NCBI RefSeq assembly: GCF_002165625.1
Contig: NZ_NGNS01000005.1
Coordinates: 155,902 to 219,901, forward strand
Direction of reading: 5' to 3'
Length of the DNA stretch: 64,000 bases
Source of the DNA: Neiella marina
GTDB lineage: Bacteria; Pseudomonadota; Gammaproteobacteria; Enterobacterales; Neiellaceae
Positions 26,700-35,781 of the stretch are shown piece after piece; position 1 is the first letter of the stretch; each line of letters opens with the position of its first letter. The notes under the pieces are model-generated. The model made no database searches. It was not told the origin of the DNA and saw only the letters and a program-made list of their open reading frames with translations. The position numbers and the translations under genes are program-made.

Positions 26700-27952
26700 T
26701 AGCTCTCTCCCTGATACACCTCTAGGGCAGCGGCTGCGCCAGCACCGGCGGAGAGCCCATGGCCATGCTTGAGCAACACTGCTTCCAATGCCACTAGAGT
26801 TTGCATTACGGCATCTTTACGAGCGTTATAGCCCATGGTGCCAATACGCCATATTTTGCCGTGCAAAGGGCCAAATGAGGTGCCAATTTCAACGCCAAAG
26901 TCATGCAGCATGGAATGGCGCACGGCTTCACCTTCAATACCCGGCGGAATATACACACCGACCACGTTGGTCATCTTATGACGCTGATCGCCGAATAGTT
27001 TTAAGTTCAGGGCAGCAACGCCCGCTGCCATGGCATTACCATGTAACTGGTGGCGAGCAATGGCGTTGTCGATCCCTTCGGCAAGCAGAATTCGCGCGCA
27101 CTCACGTGCACCATAGAGCATAGTGGTCGCTTCAGTGTGGTGATTGAGGCGCTCTTCACCCCAGTAATCCATGATCATGCCAAGGTCAAAATAGTTGGAG
27201 CGGATGCGCTGACCAGAGCCATCAACATGGTGAGACGCTCGGATGCCCGCCTCGATATGCTTGCGTTTATTGATCACTGCAACGGCTTGCTCACTCAGCG
27301 TTACCGGCGCGCTACCTGATGGCCCGCATAGGCACTTTTGTAGGCCCACAGACACCGCGTCGAGCTGCCATTCATCGGTTTTAAATGGATTGCCGCCAAT
27401 CGATGCGGTGGCATCGGAATACAACAACACGCCGTGGCGTTGGCAAATTGCTCCCAGTTCTTCGAGCGGTTGCAACATGGTGGTCGACGTATCGCCCTGA
27501 ACCACAGCTAATACCTTAGGTTGAACCTGCTTGATTGCTTGTTCGATTTGCTCGGGGCTAAACACTTGGCCCCATTCTGTTTCAATACGATGAACTTCGG
27601 CACCGCAGCGTTCGGCAATCTCACACAGCAGATGACCGAAGCGGCCAAAGATTGGCACCAGTACTTTTTCGCCTGGCTCTAACAACGACACCAGCACCGC
27701 TTCAATGCCGGCTCTTGAGGTGCCATCGACTAACAAGGTCCATTGGTTGTTGGTTTGAAACACACCACGATACAGCGCCATGGTGTCATTCATGCACTCG
27801 GTCATGGCGGGATCATATTGGCCGACGAGTTGCGCCGACATTGCCCGCAGTACACGAGGATCGACGGTTATTGGTCCAGGCCCCATCAACAAACGTGGCG
27901 GTGGCGAAAAGGGTTGCAGCAAATGCTCTGCCACTGCAAACGGATCAGACAT
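26699..27952 (-). CDS. pucG: (S)-ureidoglycine-glyoxylate aminotransferase (PucG)
   Basis: PLP enzyme of class V aminotransferase fold. It transfers the amino group of (S)-ureidoglycine to glyoxylate, giving oxalurate and glycine. The 417 residues match PucG: opening LLMGPGPITVDPRVL, GQYDPAMTECMND, YSDATASIGG (PLP Asp) and the Schiff-base Lys in VGLQKCLCGPSG. I chose ATG 27952 with GGAG six bases upstream; an in-frame TTG at 27964 would consume that site. The adjacent amidase and HpxW-like genes supply the next steps from oxalurate. Confidence 0.9.
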   Translation of the reverse strand: MSDPFAVAEHLLQPFSPPPRLLMGPGPITVDPRVLRAMSAQLVGQYDPAMTECMNDTMALYRGVFQTNNQWTLLVDGTSRAGIEAVLVSLLEPGEKVLVPIFGRFGHLLCEIAERCGAEVHRIETEWGQVFSPEQIEQAIKQVQPKVLAVVQGDTSTTMLQPLEELGAICQRHGVLLYSDATASIGGNPFKTDEWQLDAVSVGLQKCLCGPSGSAPVTLSEQAVAVINKRKHIEAGIRASHHVDGSGQRIRSNYFDLGMIMDYWGEERLNHHTEATTMLYGARECARILLAEGIDNAIARHQLHGNAMAAGVAALNLKLFGDQRHKMTNVVGVYIPPGIEGEAVRHSMLHDFGVEIGTSFGPLHGKIWRIGTMGYNARKDAVMQTLVALEAVLLKHGHGLSAGAGAAAALEVYQGES

Positions 27953-27953
27953 A

Positions 27954-28790
27954 TTAAGCTCCAAGCACTTGTATCAGCATGCGACCGCCGCTGACACATA
28001 AAAATACAGCAAACAATTTCTTCAGAACGACCGCATCGAGCTTACTGCCAAGCCAAGCACCAACAGGAGCAAGCAATACGGTTAAGGGAATAATGGCTAT
28101 GGCACCCGGCAAATTGACTAACCCCAACATACCGGCGGGGGCGTCACTGGGCGTTTGCGCCAACAGCATAGTGATTGCTCCTGGTAAGCTAATCAGTAAG
28201 CCAAACACCGCAGCGGTGCCGACGGCTCGATGCGAGGGATAGTTGCAGGAGGTTAGGGTGGGTACTCCCAACGTTCCACCGCCAATACCGATCATTACGG
28301 AAAAAAAGCCAATTGAACCAGCCATCACGCCCTGACCGGCAGGTGCTGGTAGTTGTTGTGCCAGTGGCGGTGATTTGGCCCGAAACAGCATGTTCAGAGC
28401 AACCAAAATAGCAATCACACCAAATACGCCACTGACCATTACACCGTCAATCAGCAGCGCCGTTTGGCTGCCGCCAATGACGCCAATAATCATCCATGGT
28501 GCCCACCGTTTGACCAACGCCCAATCAACATTGCCGCGTTTGTGATGAGCGCGAATCGACGACAGGCTGGTGGGAATGATCACCAGCAACGAGGTCGCCG
28601 TTGCGACCAGCATCGCGCTAGCTTGCGGTACGCCGGTAGATTGCAACACAAAGTAGAACACCGGTACGATGACAATGCCGCCACCGACGCCGAGCAAACC
28701 GGCTAATACGCCAGCAACCACACCCGTTGCGATCATGGCAGCAGCAAGAGGTAACCAATCAGTGATCAGTTGCGATAGATTGGCCTCCAT
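27954..28790 (-). CDS. TauE/SafE-family membrane permease
   Basis: 278 residues with about eight hydrophobic helices and the two family signatures GLLGVGGGIVIVPVF (N-terminal repeat) and IGIGGGTLGVPTL (C-terminal repeat). Known members move small anions such as sulfite, sulfoacetate and other organic acids, usually outward. It is embedded between hpxW and pucG with overlapping stop and start codons, so its substrate is probably an intermediate or product of this pathway (oxalate, oxamate or oxalurate); this is inference. Confidence 0.85.
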   Translation of the reverse strand: MEANLSQLITDWLPLAAAMIATGVVAGVLAGLLGVGGGIVIVPVFYFVLQSTGVPQASAMLVATATSLLVIIPTSLSSIRAHHKRGNVDWALVKRWAPWMIIGVIGGSQTALLIDGVMVSGVFGVIAILVALNMLFRAKSPPLAQQLPAPAGQGVMAGSIGFFSVMIGIGGGTLGVPTLTSCNYPSHRAVGTAAVFGLLISLPGAITMLLAQTPSDAPAGMLGLVNLPGAIAIIPLTVLLAPVGAWLGSKLDAVVLKKLFAVFLCVSGGRMLIQVLGA

Positions 28791-30379
28791 TAATTCGCTC
28801 CCATACTGCTAGCGGTTAGTCCTGCGCCGTCACTGCGGGGATCCGATGCTGCTTCAAGTTCGCCATCGGGGTGACGGACAATGGCACCTGCATGGCCCAT
28901 TAATTCATTGCAATCTGGCACTGGTCGAATTTCATGACCCACTTGGGTCAGCTTGGCTGCTTGCTGATCGTAAAGGCTTTGTTCCATTTTCAGGTCATGA
29001 TCGGTATCGCCCCAAGTACGGCCCAGTAGCCAGCGAGGTTCGGCAATGGCGTCAGCGATGGCGAAGTCGTCATACAAATAGCGACTAAGCAGTGTTGCTT
29101 GAGTTTGTGGTTGGCCTTCACCGCCCATGGTGCCGTAGCTTATCCGTCGGCCATCAAGGAGTTCTGCCATTGCCGGGTTGAGGGTATGAAATGGCTTAAG
29201 TTTTGGTCCAAGGGCATTGACGTCATTGCTATCGAGGCTAAAGCTGGCGCCGCGATTATTCCACACCAAGCCTGTGCCAGGGATCACTACGCCAGAGCCA
29301 AATTCCCAGTAGACACTTTGAATAAAGCTCACCATGGTGCCGTTGGCATCAGTACAGCCCATCCATACCGTATCACCCGGCTCTGCGACGTGGGGCCATG
29401 GCATGGCGAGTTGGTCGATATCAGCGGCCAATCGATCAATGTGTGTTTTGCTCAATAGCTCAGGCCATCCATCACTAACACGGCTCGGATCAGTCACTTC
29501 CGCATCACGCACCAGAAAAGCCCGTTTAGTGGCTTCTAACAAACCATGAATGCGTTTGCTGGTGTTCCACTCTGGATCATAAATAGCATCGTAAATGGCC
29601 AAAATAAGTAATGACGCCAAACCTTGGGAAGGAGCGGGCAGATTATACAAAGTGCCATGACGGATGGTCGTTGCTAAGGGCGTCACCTCTTTAGCACGAT
29701 AGTCTGCCAGATCTTGATATCGGATCGGGCTGCCTTGTTGTTCTAGGGCGCCAGCAATATGTGCGGCGAGTTCACCGCGGTAGAAAGTATCGGTGCCGTC
29801 GGCCGCGATTTTCTCGAGTGTTTCGGCTAGTGCTGAATTAGTGAATTGTTGGCCGCTAATCAAAGGCTGTTTAAGTGGCATAAACAGCTTTTTGTAATCC
29901 AGCTGAGCGGCCATGTCGGATTCCACTTTGCGACTTGCTGCGGCCAAACTATCGGTCACTCGGATACCGTCGCGAGCGAGCTTAGCTGCTGGTGCCAGTA
30001 GCTCTTTAAGCGGTTTTACCGGGTCGCTTTCGGCGATGATTTGTCGCGCTAGCCGCCAGCCATCAAGAGTACCGCCAATGGTTAGTGCAGCTGGGCCACC
30101 GCGCCCAGGAATCGAGCTGTAATTACGTTTTTGGTACCAGTCAATGGTAGCCAGCTTGGCACTGCAGCCGCTGGCATCAATGGCACGCGGCTGTTCTCCA
30201 GGCTTTTGGATCAACCAAAAGCCATCCCCAGCGAGGCTGTTCATGTGGGGGTATAGCACGGAGATGGCAGCTGCCGCTGCCACCATGGCGTCGACGGCAT
30301 TACCACCGTCCTTGAGTACTTGCAGGCCGATCTCGGCTGCGCCGCTGTGGGGCGCGGTAAAGGCAATGTCATGGGCCAT
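28790..30379 (-). CDS. hpxW: Oxamate amidohydrolase (HpxW-like, gamma-glutamyltransferase family)
   Basis: N-terminal-nucleophile hydrolase, 529 residues. The self-cleavage/nucleophile Thr lies in the context GDTVWMGCTDANGTMVSF, as in Klebsiella HpxW, rather than the DTTH context of true gamma-glutamyltransferases. Further family features are VLKDGGNAVDAMVAA near the N terminus and SYGTMGGEGQPQTQ. There is no signal peptide, as expected for the cytoplasmic oxamate enzyme. It should convert oxamate to oxalate and ammonia. It overlaps the amidase by 11 bases. Confidence 0.85.
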   Translation of the reverse strand: MAHDIAFTAPHSGAAEIGLQVLKDGGNAVDAMVAAAAAISVLYPHMNSLAGDGFWLIQKPGEQPRAIDASGCSAKLATIDWYQKRNYSSIPGRGGPAALTIGGTLDGWRLARQIIAESDPVKPLKELLAPAAKLARDGIRVTDSLAAASRKVESDMAAQLDYKKLFMPLKQPLISGQQFTNSALAETLEKIAADGTDTFYRGELAAHIAGALEQQGSPIRYQDLADYRAKEVTPLATTIRHGTLYNLPAPSQGLASLLILAIYDAIYDPEWNTSKRIHGLLEATKRAFLVRDAEVTDPSRVSDGWPELLSKTHIDRLAADIDQLAMPWPHVAEPGDTVWMGCTDANGTMVSFIQSVYWEFGSGVVIPGTGLVWNNRGASFSLDSNDVNALGPKLKPFHTLNPAMAELLDGRRISYGTMGGEGQPQTQATLLSRYLYDDFAIADAIAEPRWLLGRTWGDTDHDLKMEQSLYDQQAAKLTQVGHEIRPVPDCNELMGHAGAIVRHPDGELEAASDPRSDGAGLTASSMGAN

Positions 30380-31583
30380 ACTTGCCTCCTTCGTTATTGT
30401 TGTTGGTTTGAGTAATCGGGAATAAATCTTTGACCAGTGCTAATAGCGCCAGATCCATGCCGCTTCTGGCGATCAGAGATAGCCCGGCGGGTGCTCCTTC
30501 AAGTGTTAGCACTGGTAGCTGTATTTGTGGCAATCCGGCTAAGCCAGCAATAGCGGTTAGCCCCATTAGTTGATTGCGATAGCGCGCTAGTTGTTCGTCA
30601 CTGGCATCCAGGCGTGGCGCAGCACCTGGCGTTGTCGGAAGAACTAATACATCGCTGTGATGAAACCAATCGTGAATGACAGTGGTGTAGGCCCGCAATC
30701 GTGTTTCGGCCTGTTGCTGTTGATCCTCGGTGAGACCGGCTGCCCATTGAAAACGGGCTTCAATATCGGCACCAAATTTTGGCTTAGTGGCGGTCACCCA
30801 AGCTCCATGGGTACGCCATATGTCTCGGCCTTGCAATACTCGAAAGCACTCACTGGCGCCAGTCAACCAATCGCCCTCCAGCAACAGATGCTGATTGGCT
30901 TTCAGTTGCGGCAAGGAATCAAGCGCTTGTTGATGCTCCGAGCGCCAAAGTGTTTGGCCGTCAATGTAGGGCTCAAGCACTGCGACTCGAACTGGATTGC
31001 TATCGTAATGATGGGCGTTAGGTAAAAGTACTTGGCCAACTTGATACATGGTTGCCGCATCGCGGCATAACCAACCGACGGTATCGAAGCGGGGCGCTAG
31101 CGGCACCATATGGTCGGCACTGACTAAGCCCTGACTGGTGCGAATGCCGAACAATCCGTTATAACTGGCCGGTACTCGAATCGAGCCGCCGGTATCCGTT
31201 CCCAAGCCAATGTCGATGTCGCCTGCCGCTGTTGCTACTGCAGAACCAGAGCTTGAGCCACCGGGTAATCGATCGTTGGCAGCTGGATTTAATGGCGTGC
31301 CAAAGTGATGATTTTGGCCGTTAAGGCTATAGGCCAATTCATCTGTTTGAGTCTTGCCAATCAACACACTACCAGCTTCGATTAGCTCCTCGACAACACT
31401 CGATGTATGCGACGGCGTGGGGTGGCTGTTGGCCCAGTCCGGATTTCCCGCTGCAGTGGTGACGCCAGCAATATCGAATAAATCCTTTACCCCCAGCCGT
31501 AAACCGGCCAACGGTCCACTGGAATGCTCAATCGCTGCGGTGTTGAGCCAACAGAACACTGACTTGTCAGTTGCTGCGACCAT
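30369..31583 (-). CDS. Amidase-signature hydrolase, probable oxalurate/ureide hydrolase
   Basis: 404 residues with the complete Ser-cisSer-Lys triad: Lys in LGVKDLFDIAG (about 33), cis-Ser in GGSSSGSAVA and nucleophile Ser in GTDTGGSIRVPAS. It is on the short side for the family, with no C-terminal extension. HpxY/AtzE-type amidases accompany hpxW in Klebsiella. In this operon the one step without an assigned enzyme is oxalurate to oxamate, so that is the best guess. The specificity cannot be read from the sequence. It begins 2 bases after the NUP gene. Confidence 0.75.
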   Translation of the reverse strand: MVAATDKSVFCWLNTAAIEHSSGPLAGLRLGVKDLFDIAGVTTAAGNPDWANSHPTPSHTSSVVEELIEAGSVLIGKTQTDELAYSLNGQNHHFGTPLNPAANDRLPGGSSSGSAVATAAGDIDIGLGTDTGGSIRVPASYNGLFGIRTSQGLVSADHMVPLAPRFDTVGWLCRDAATMYQVGQVLLPNAHHYDSNPVRVAVLEPYIDGQTLWRSEHQQALDSLPQLKANQHLLLEGDWLTGASECFRVLQGRDIWRTHGAWVTATKPKFGADIEARFQWAAGLTEDQQQQAETRLRAYTTVIHDWFHHSDVLVLPTTPGAAPRLDASDEQLARYRNQLMGLTAIAGLAGLPQIQLPVLTLEGAPAGLSLIARSGMDLALLALVKDLFPITQTNNNNEGGKYGP

Positions 31584-31585
31584 GG

Positions 31586-32713
31586 TTATTGCGCTGCCTC
31601 TGGCATGGCCGTGGCATGTGGAATTTCATCAGCATAGGTGTTCCAGTCGGCGAGAATGGTTTCCATCACCTTGGTACCAACTAGATAAGCGGATTCTAAT
31701 GAGGCATCCAAGCCAGCATAACCTTCATTTTCCATCAGTAGGTTGTCGACTGCAGTGACACCGGGTGGTGGCATGGTGTAGTTACTACCGGTGCGCAACA
31801 CCATGACGCGATTTTTATCAACCTTACCAATGTTATGGAGAAAGCTAAGTGACATGAAAGTGCCGGTATCTTCCATTGCCGAAGTAACAAACTCACCATT
31901 ACCATCACTCCAATAGTCAACCCAGTCATTGGCCCATTGGTTCAATAGTTCACCGTGCCAGAAAGTCATACCGGCAAGTTGATCGCCTTTAAGAACAAAA
32001 GGCTTTCGTTGCGCGTTTGGGTGATCGGTGTAAAGCGAACGGGTTGCTTCCAAACCATCAAAGTCAGGTAGTTCCATATCTTTGGTGAGTTGGTAGGCCC
32101 ATTCGGTCAAGCCGCCGTTGACTTGGAACACTTCGCCTTTAGGAGTCGGCTTGTTGGGATCATTGGGCATTTTAGTGTGGCGCGCGAAATAACCAGTGTT
32201 CCATCCTTCGGGGATTTCTCGGGCATCGATTTCATGGGCGAGATCGCCATCGACCAAATAATCAGCCCATGCCGCCGAACCAATTGATGCATCAGCCGGA
32301 TCGATGCCTGCAATACCAGCAACAAGCCAATACGCTTTCGATAAGTCAAACCGTGGATCTAATCCTAACGCCATGGCTGCACCTGCCGAATGAGAGGTGC
32401 CAATACCAGTGACCATACCAAGCACGCCGGTTTCTTCATTCATGAATAAATCATGATAGGAATGCTTGAACTCAAATCGAGTGTCGAGCTGCTGCCGCTC
32501 TTTCCATAATTGGAACTCGCCAGCCTGATCGCCGCTATCCTCGCCAATCTCAAACATGGTGACGACAACGAATTTGACTTCAATCGGCTGTGGTTGAGCG
32601 TCCTGAATTGGCGCTTCAGTGGTCGAGGGTTGCTGACCACAGGCGGTCAAAGCGGCGGCGGCAATTGCGCATAGGCTTAAACGCATCGGCGTTTTGCACG
32701 ATAACATCTTCAT
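31586..32713 (-). CDS. NUP-family lipoprotein (annotated family name: purine nucleoside permease)
   Basis: 375 residues. The lipobox is LTACG (Cys about 26). The rest is hydrophilic with no transmembrane segment, so it cannot by itself be a permease. Glycine-rich stretches GMVTGIGTSHSAGAAMALG and WLVAGIAGIDPADASIGSAAW strongly resemble the active-site strands of the nucleoside phosphorylase/nucleosidase fold. It is the first gene of the seven-gene operon. A nucleoside-cleaving enzyme or binding protein anchored in the periplasm is more plausible than transport. ATG 32713 is preceded by a weak GAGAG; ATG 32707 is an alternative. Confidence 0.8.
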   Translation of the reverse strand: MKMLSCKTPMRLSLCAIAAAALTACGQQPSTTEAPIQDAQPQPIEVKFVVVTMFEIGEDSGDQAGEFQLWKERQQLDTRFEFKHSYHDLFMNEETGVLGMVTGIGTSHSAGAAMALGLDPRFDLSKAYWLVAGIAGIDPADASIGSAAWADYLVDGDLAHEIDAREIPEGWNTGYFARHTKMPNDPNKPTPKGEVFQVNGGLTEWAYQLTKDMELPDFDGLEATRSLYTDHPNAQRKPFVLKGDQLAGMTFWHGELLNQWANDWVDYWSDGNGEFVTSAMEDTGTFMSLSFLHNIGKVDKNRVMVLRTGSNYTMPPPGVTAVDNLLMENEGYAGLDASLESAYLVGTKVMETILADWNTYADEIPHATAMPEAAQ

Positions 32714-32796
32714 ATAATTGTTCTCTCAGCCAATCTGTTAGCCCAGTGCGGTATCTTGCCCGGGCAACTAAATTATTTTTTATTTGTATTTTACTG

Positions 32797-34083
32797 TTAT
32801 GAGGCATCCGTTTCGGAGGCCCCTTGATTGCGCGTAATCCAGTTGTGTTGGCGCTGTAAGTCACCGGCATACTTGAGCCAACTTTTGGCTTGTCGTGCCG
32901 AATCTTTGAACGCCCGTGCTTTTCTGAATGCGTCCATTCCAGGGCCAAACTTTTTCTGTTCAGTTAAGGTGATGCCCAGCAACAACCAGGCTTTGCCCGG
33001 TTCATCGACCTTGTAATCCAATGCTCGGTTAAGCGCTGATTCGGCCTGCAGCCATTCGGCTTTTTCAATATGCAGATTGGCTATTTGCATAAATGGGTCA
33101 CCCTTGTTGCTGGCTTTGGCGAGCAGTTCAAAAGCGGCGATTGCGGGCTCTTGCTCGCGCGCGGCGACCCAGGCGTTTGCTAGCAAGTCGAGGTAGTCCT
33201 CATCGGCAGGCAGTACCTCTTTGTCGATAGCACTTTCGAGCAAACGAGCGCCGTGTTCAGGAATGCCACGAGAAATTGCCAGTTGGATCATCGATTTGAC
33301 TGAGGTTTCTTTACTCAATACTTGTTGTTTCCAAGCCAATTGTAATGTCGCCAAGGCCCGGCGCTCATTGCCCAGCACCACATAGACGCTGGCTAGCTGT
33401 TCCCAATAACTGGCTTTATCCGGCCAGTTGGCAATGGCATCGCTTAATGCTTTGGCGGCGGCTTGATATTGTTTGAGTTCGAAGTGGCTGGCGATCAATA
33501 GCTGATACCAGCTTTCTTTTACTTTCGGCGCCTTTGCGATCGCTTGCTCAACATACGGAATGGCATCTTTGTAGTTACCAGTTTGAGCAAAGATATTGGC
33601 CATAAAGATGTATTGATCTGGCGTTGGTTGTTCTAGCGTTTTGAACCAGTCAGCAGCAAAGGTTAACGCTTCATCGAATTTTTCTTGCGCGGCATAAAGC
33701 TGGGCGACCATGTAACCCACGTTGTACTTCACTTTCTCTGGCAGTTTCTCAAGTGCCAACGAACGGCGCAGGTAATCGACCGCTTCAGGGTAGTTATTGC
33801 GCGACATTTCGGTGTAACCGAGCATTTGCAATACCAGCGCTTCATCCAGTGAGTCGGCGGTGACTTCTGTATGTAACGCTAACAAGGCCTGATGGGCAGC
33901 ATCGACTTGGTTATTGCCAATTTGCTCTTGGATCGCAGTGAGCTCTTTGTATGTACCGGGGCTAACCGAATTAGCGCCAGCCCAAGCTGGCGCCGCGGTT
34001 ACCATGCCTGCTAACATCAATGGTGCAGCAAGTTGCCGGGTTGCTCGTTTGATCACGTGATGTAGTTGAGTTCGAACCATCAT
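32797..34083 (-). CDS. TPR-repeat protein of the TonB2-type cluster
   Basis: 428 residues. A signal peptide (cut after APAWA) is followed by about nine tetratricopeptide-like helical repeats (for example LGYTEMSRNNYPEAVDYLRRSL, ANIFAQTGNYKDAIPYVEQAI, LASVYVVLGNERRALATL). A TPR protein is the usual last gene of DUF3450-TtpC-ExbB-ExbD-TonB clusters. It is presumably periplasmic and acts as a scaffold for the TonB complex. It lies 47 bases after tonB. Confidence 0.85.
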   Translation of the reverse strand: MMVRTQLHHVIKRATRQLAAPLMLAGMVTAAPAWAGANSVSPGTYKELTAIQEQIGNNQVDAAHQALLALHTEVTADSLDEALVLQMLGYTEMSRNNYPEAVDYLRRSLALEKLPEKVKYNVGYMVAQLYAAQEKFDEALTFAADWFKTLEQPTPDQYIFMANIFAQTGNYKDAIPYVEQAIAKAPKVKESWYQLLIASHFELKQYQAAAKALSDAIANWPDKASYWEQLASVYVVLGNERRALATLQLAWKQQVLSKETSVKSMIQLAISRGIPEHGARLLESAIDKEVLPADEDYLDLLANAWVAAREQEPAIAAFELLAKASNKGDPFMQIANLHIEKAEWLQAESALNRALDYKVDEPGKAWLLLGITLTEQKKFGPGMDAFRKARAFKDSARQAKSWLKYAGDLQRQHNWITRNQGASETDAS

Positions 34084-34130
34084 CCTGTTGTCCTAGTTTC
34101 GCTGATGAGCCCTGTCGCCAGGGCTATCAA

Positions 34131-34763
34131 TTACTTTCCTAATTTAAATTCAATGGTTTGCCGTGCCCGTTGGGCAGTCGGTTTGCCATTGACAATTTTC
34201 GGCCTGAATTTCCACCGTTTCATGGCTCGAATGGCCGCTTTGGTAAAGAGTCGAGGTGGGTTTTCTTCCAACACTTCAACATCTGCTACCGTGCCATCAG
34301 GACGAATTGTCACCGCCATGGTGACGCTGCCTTCGAGCTTGGCCGACTTGGCTGCTTTTGGGTACGCTGGCGGTACTCGTACGATGGGAATGACGTCGGT
34401 GTCGAACCCAGCCATGCCATCGCCGGCTTGTAGTGAGCCGAGGAAAGCACCAGAGCCTTTGTTCATCGGCACGCCAATTTTCGGCATGTTCATGCTCAGA
34501 TCAGCATTAACGTTACTGAACTGCTGGCTCATGTCCGGCGCATCGGGCGGAGTCTCCGGTGGCGGTGGTGGATCAGGTAAACGGCGGTCTTTGGTATTGA
34601 CATCATCGTTGGCCGGATCAACCCGAACGAAGTTCAGGTAGGTATTGCTGCGATCGGGCTTTTCGAACAAACCATCGTTGGCGATCAGCAGCTGCATGCC
34701 GACAAAGACCACCAAACCAAAGACAGTGGCAGCAACCAGACTTGCTAGGTACTTAACCACCAT
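34131..34763 (-). CDS. tonB: TonB-family energy transducer
   Basis: 210 residues. An N-terminal membrane anchor (LVAATVFGLVVFVGMQLL), a short proline-rich linker (RLPDPPPPPETPPDAP) and a C-terminal TonB domain (about 125-210: YPKAAKSAKLEGSVTMAVTI, RPDGTVADVEVLEENPP, IRAMKRWKFRP). It is short, as in TonB2-type proteins. It spans the periplasm and transmits proton-motive force to receptors. It begins directly at the exbD stop, with GGAGG inside exbD. Confidence 0.93.
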   Translation of the reverse strand: MVVKYLASLVAATVFGLVVFVGMQLLIANDGLFEKPDRSNTYLNFVRVDPANDDVNTKDRRLPDPPPPPETPPDAPDMSQQFSNVNADLSMNMPKIGVPMNKGSGAFLGSLQAGDGMAGFDTDVIPIVRVPPAYPKAAKSAKLEGSVTMAVTIRPDGTVADVEVLEENPPRLFTKAAIRAMKRWKFRPKIVNGKPTAQRARQTIEFKLGK

Positions 34764-35171
34764 CTATTTATCCTCCGAAGCCACCGATACCGAGGTTGCC
34801 CCGGCCAGTCGCGCCTGATCCATCACTTCAATCAGGGTGCTGGTATTGGAATCCTGATCGGCAACAATAATGACTGCGGCGCCAGGGTTTTCTGCCAGTG
34901 ATTTTTCAACATTGGCGCGAATCGCTCGTTTGTCGATTTGGCGTTTGTCCATGAACACCTGATTGGCAGAAGTAATACCAATCTGGATGCTGTTGGACTC
35001 GGTCACCACGGCGGTATCGGCCTCGGGTCTGGTCACATCAACACCTGATTCTTTGACGAAGGTGGATGTCACAATGAAGAAGATCAGCATGATGAACACC
35101 ACGTCCAACATCGGCGTTAAGTCAATTTGACTCTCTTCTTCCTGATTCATAAAAAATGCATTGTCGTTCAT
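34764..35171 (-). CDS. exbD: ExbD-type biopolymer transport protein
   Basis: 135 residues with one TM helix carrying the proton-path Asp (IDLTPMLDVVFIMLIFFIVTS) and a periplasmic domain. It forms the energising channel with ExbB. It is in the same operon as the two ExbB-like genes and tonB. Confidence 0.95.
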   Translation of the reverse strand: MNDNAFFMNQEEESQIDLTPMLDVVFIMLIFFIVTSTFVKESGVDVTRPEADTAVVTESNSIQIGITSANQVFMDKRQIDKRAIRANVEKSLAENPGAAVIIVADQDSNTSTLIEVMDQARLAGATSVSVASEDK

Positions 35172-35249
35172 ACTCTTTCACCTCTTGGTGAGCGCGGTGG
35201 CAAGCCACCGCTGGCGCCTAAACGCTGTGTTTGTTAGGTATTGGCTTAA

Positions 35250-35765
35250 CTAGCTGTAAGTTGGCATGGCCGATGCCGCTTCGCGTTTCTCGCGGCGGTA
35301 ACGACGGTCCAGTTCGGTTGCAAACGGAATAGCCAGTAGCGAAATCACCATGCCCGCCATCGTCGGTATGGTGGCTGCGCTAACCCCGTTGGCCATTGCT
35401 CGGGGGTTGCCCGAGCCCAAGAACGCCATCACTTCGAATACCTGAATCATGCCGGTCACTGTGCCGAGTAAGCCGAGCATGGGCAGCAGGGCAATTAGGC
35501 CGACAATCAACTTCAAGTTACGAACCATCAAGCAATCCAACTCCGAAAGCAGTTGTTTGCGATGCTGAACAGCAATCCATGACGACTTGTCATCCCGTTG
35601 TTGCCAGACGCTGAGGTTGCTACTCAGGCGTGGTCGATACTCCTTGAGGAAAAACCAGTAACGCTCGAAGATCAAAAACCACAGCCAGATGGTCACCGCT
35701 AGAATGGCCCACAGCACCTTGCCGCCGGTGTTAAGGAAGTCGAATAAATATGCGTTGATATCCAT
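35250..35765 (-). CDS. exbB: ExbB-type proton channel protein
   Basis: 171 residues, three TM helices, MotA/TolQ/ExbB domain with LLGTVTGMIQVFEVMAFLGSG and a GVSAATIPTMAGMVISL helix. ATG 35765 (MDINAYLFDF) has GGAG at the correct distance. The in-frame codon at 35801 lies inside the preceding ttpC gene and adds a non-conserved leader. It is the short ExbB of a system that also has the long TtpC homologue. Confidence 0.93.
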   Translation of the reverse strand: MDINAYLFDFLNTGGKVLWAILAVTIWLWFLIFERYWFFLKEYRPRLSSNLSVWQQRDDKSSWIAVQHRKQLLSELDCLMVRNLKLIVGLIALLPMLGLLGTVTGMIQVFEVMAFLGSGNPRAMANGVSAATIPTMAGMVISLLAIPFATELDRRYRREKREAASAMPTYS

Positions 35766-35781
35766 CCCGGCACTCCTGTTG

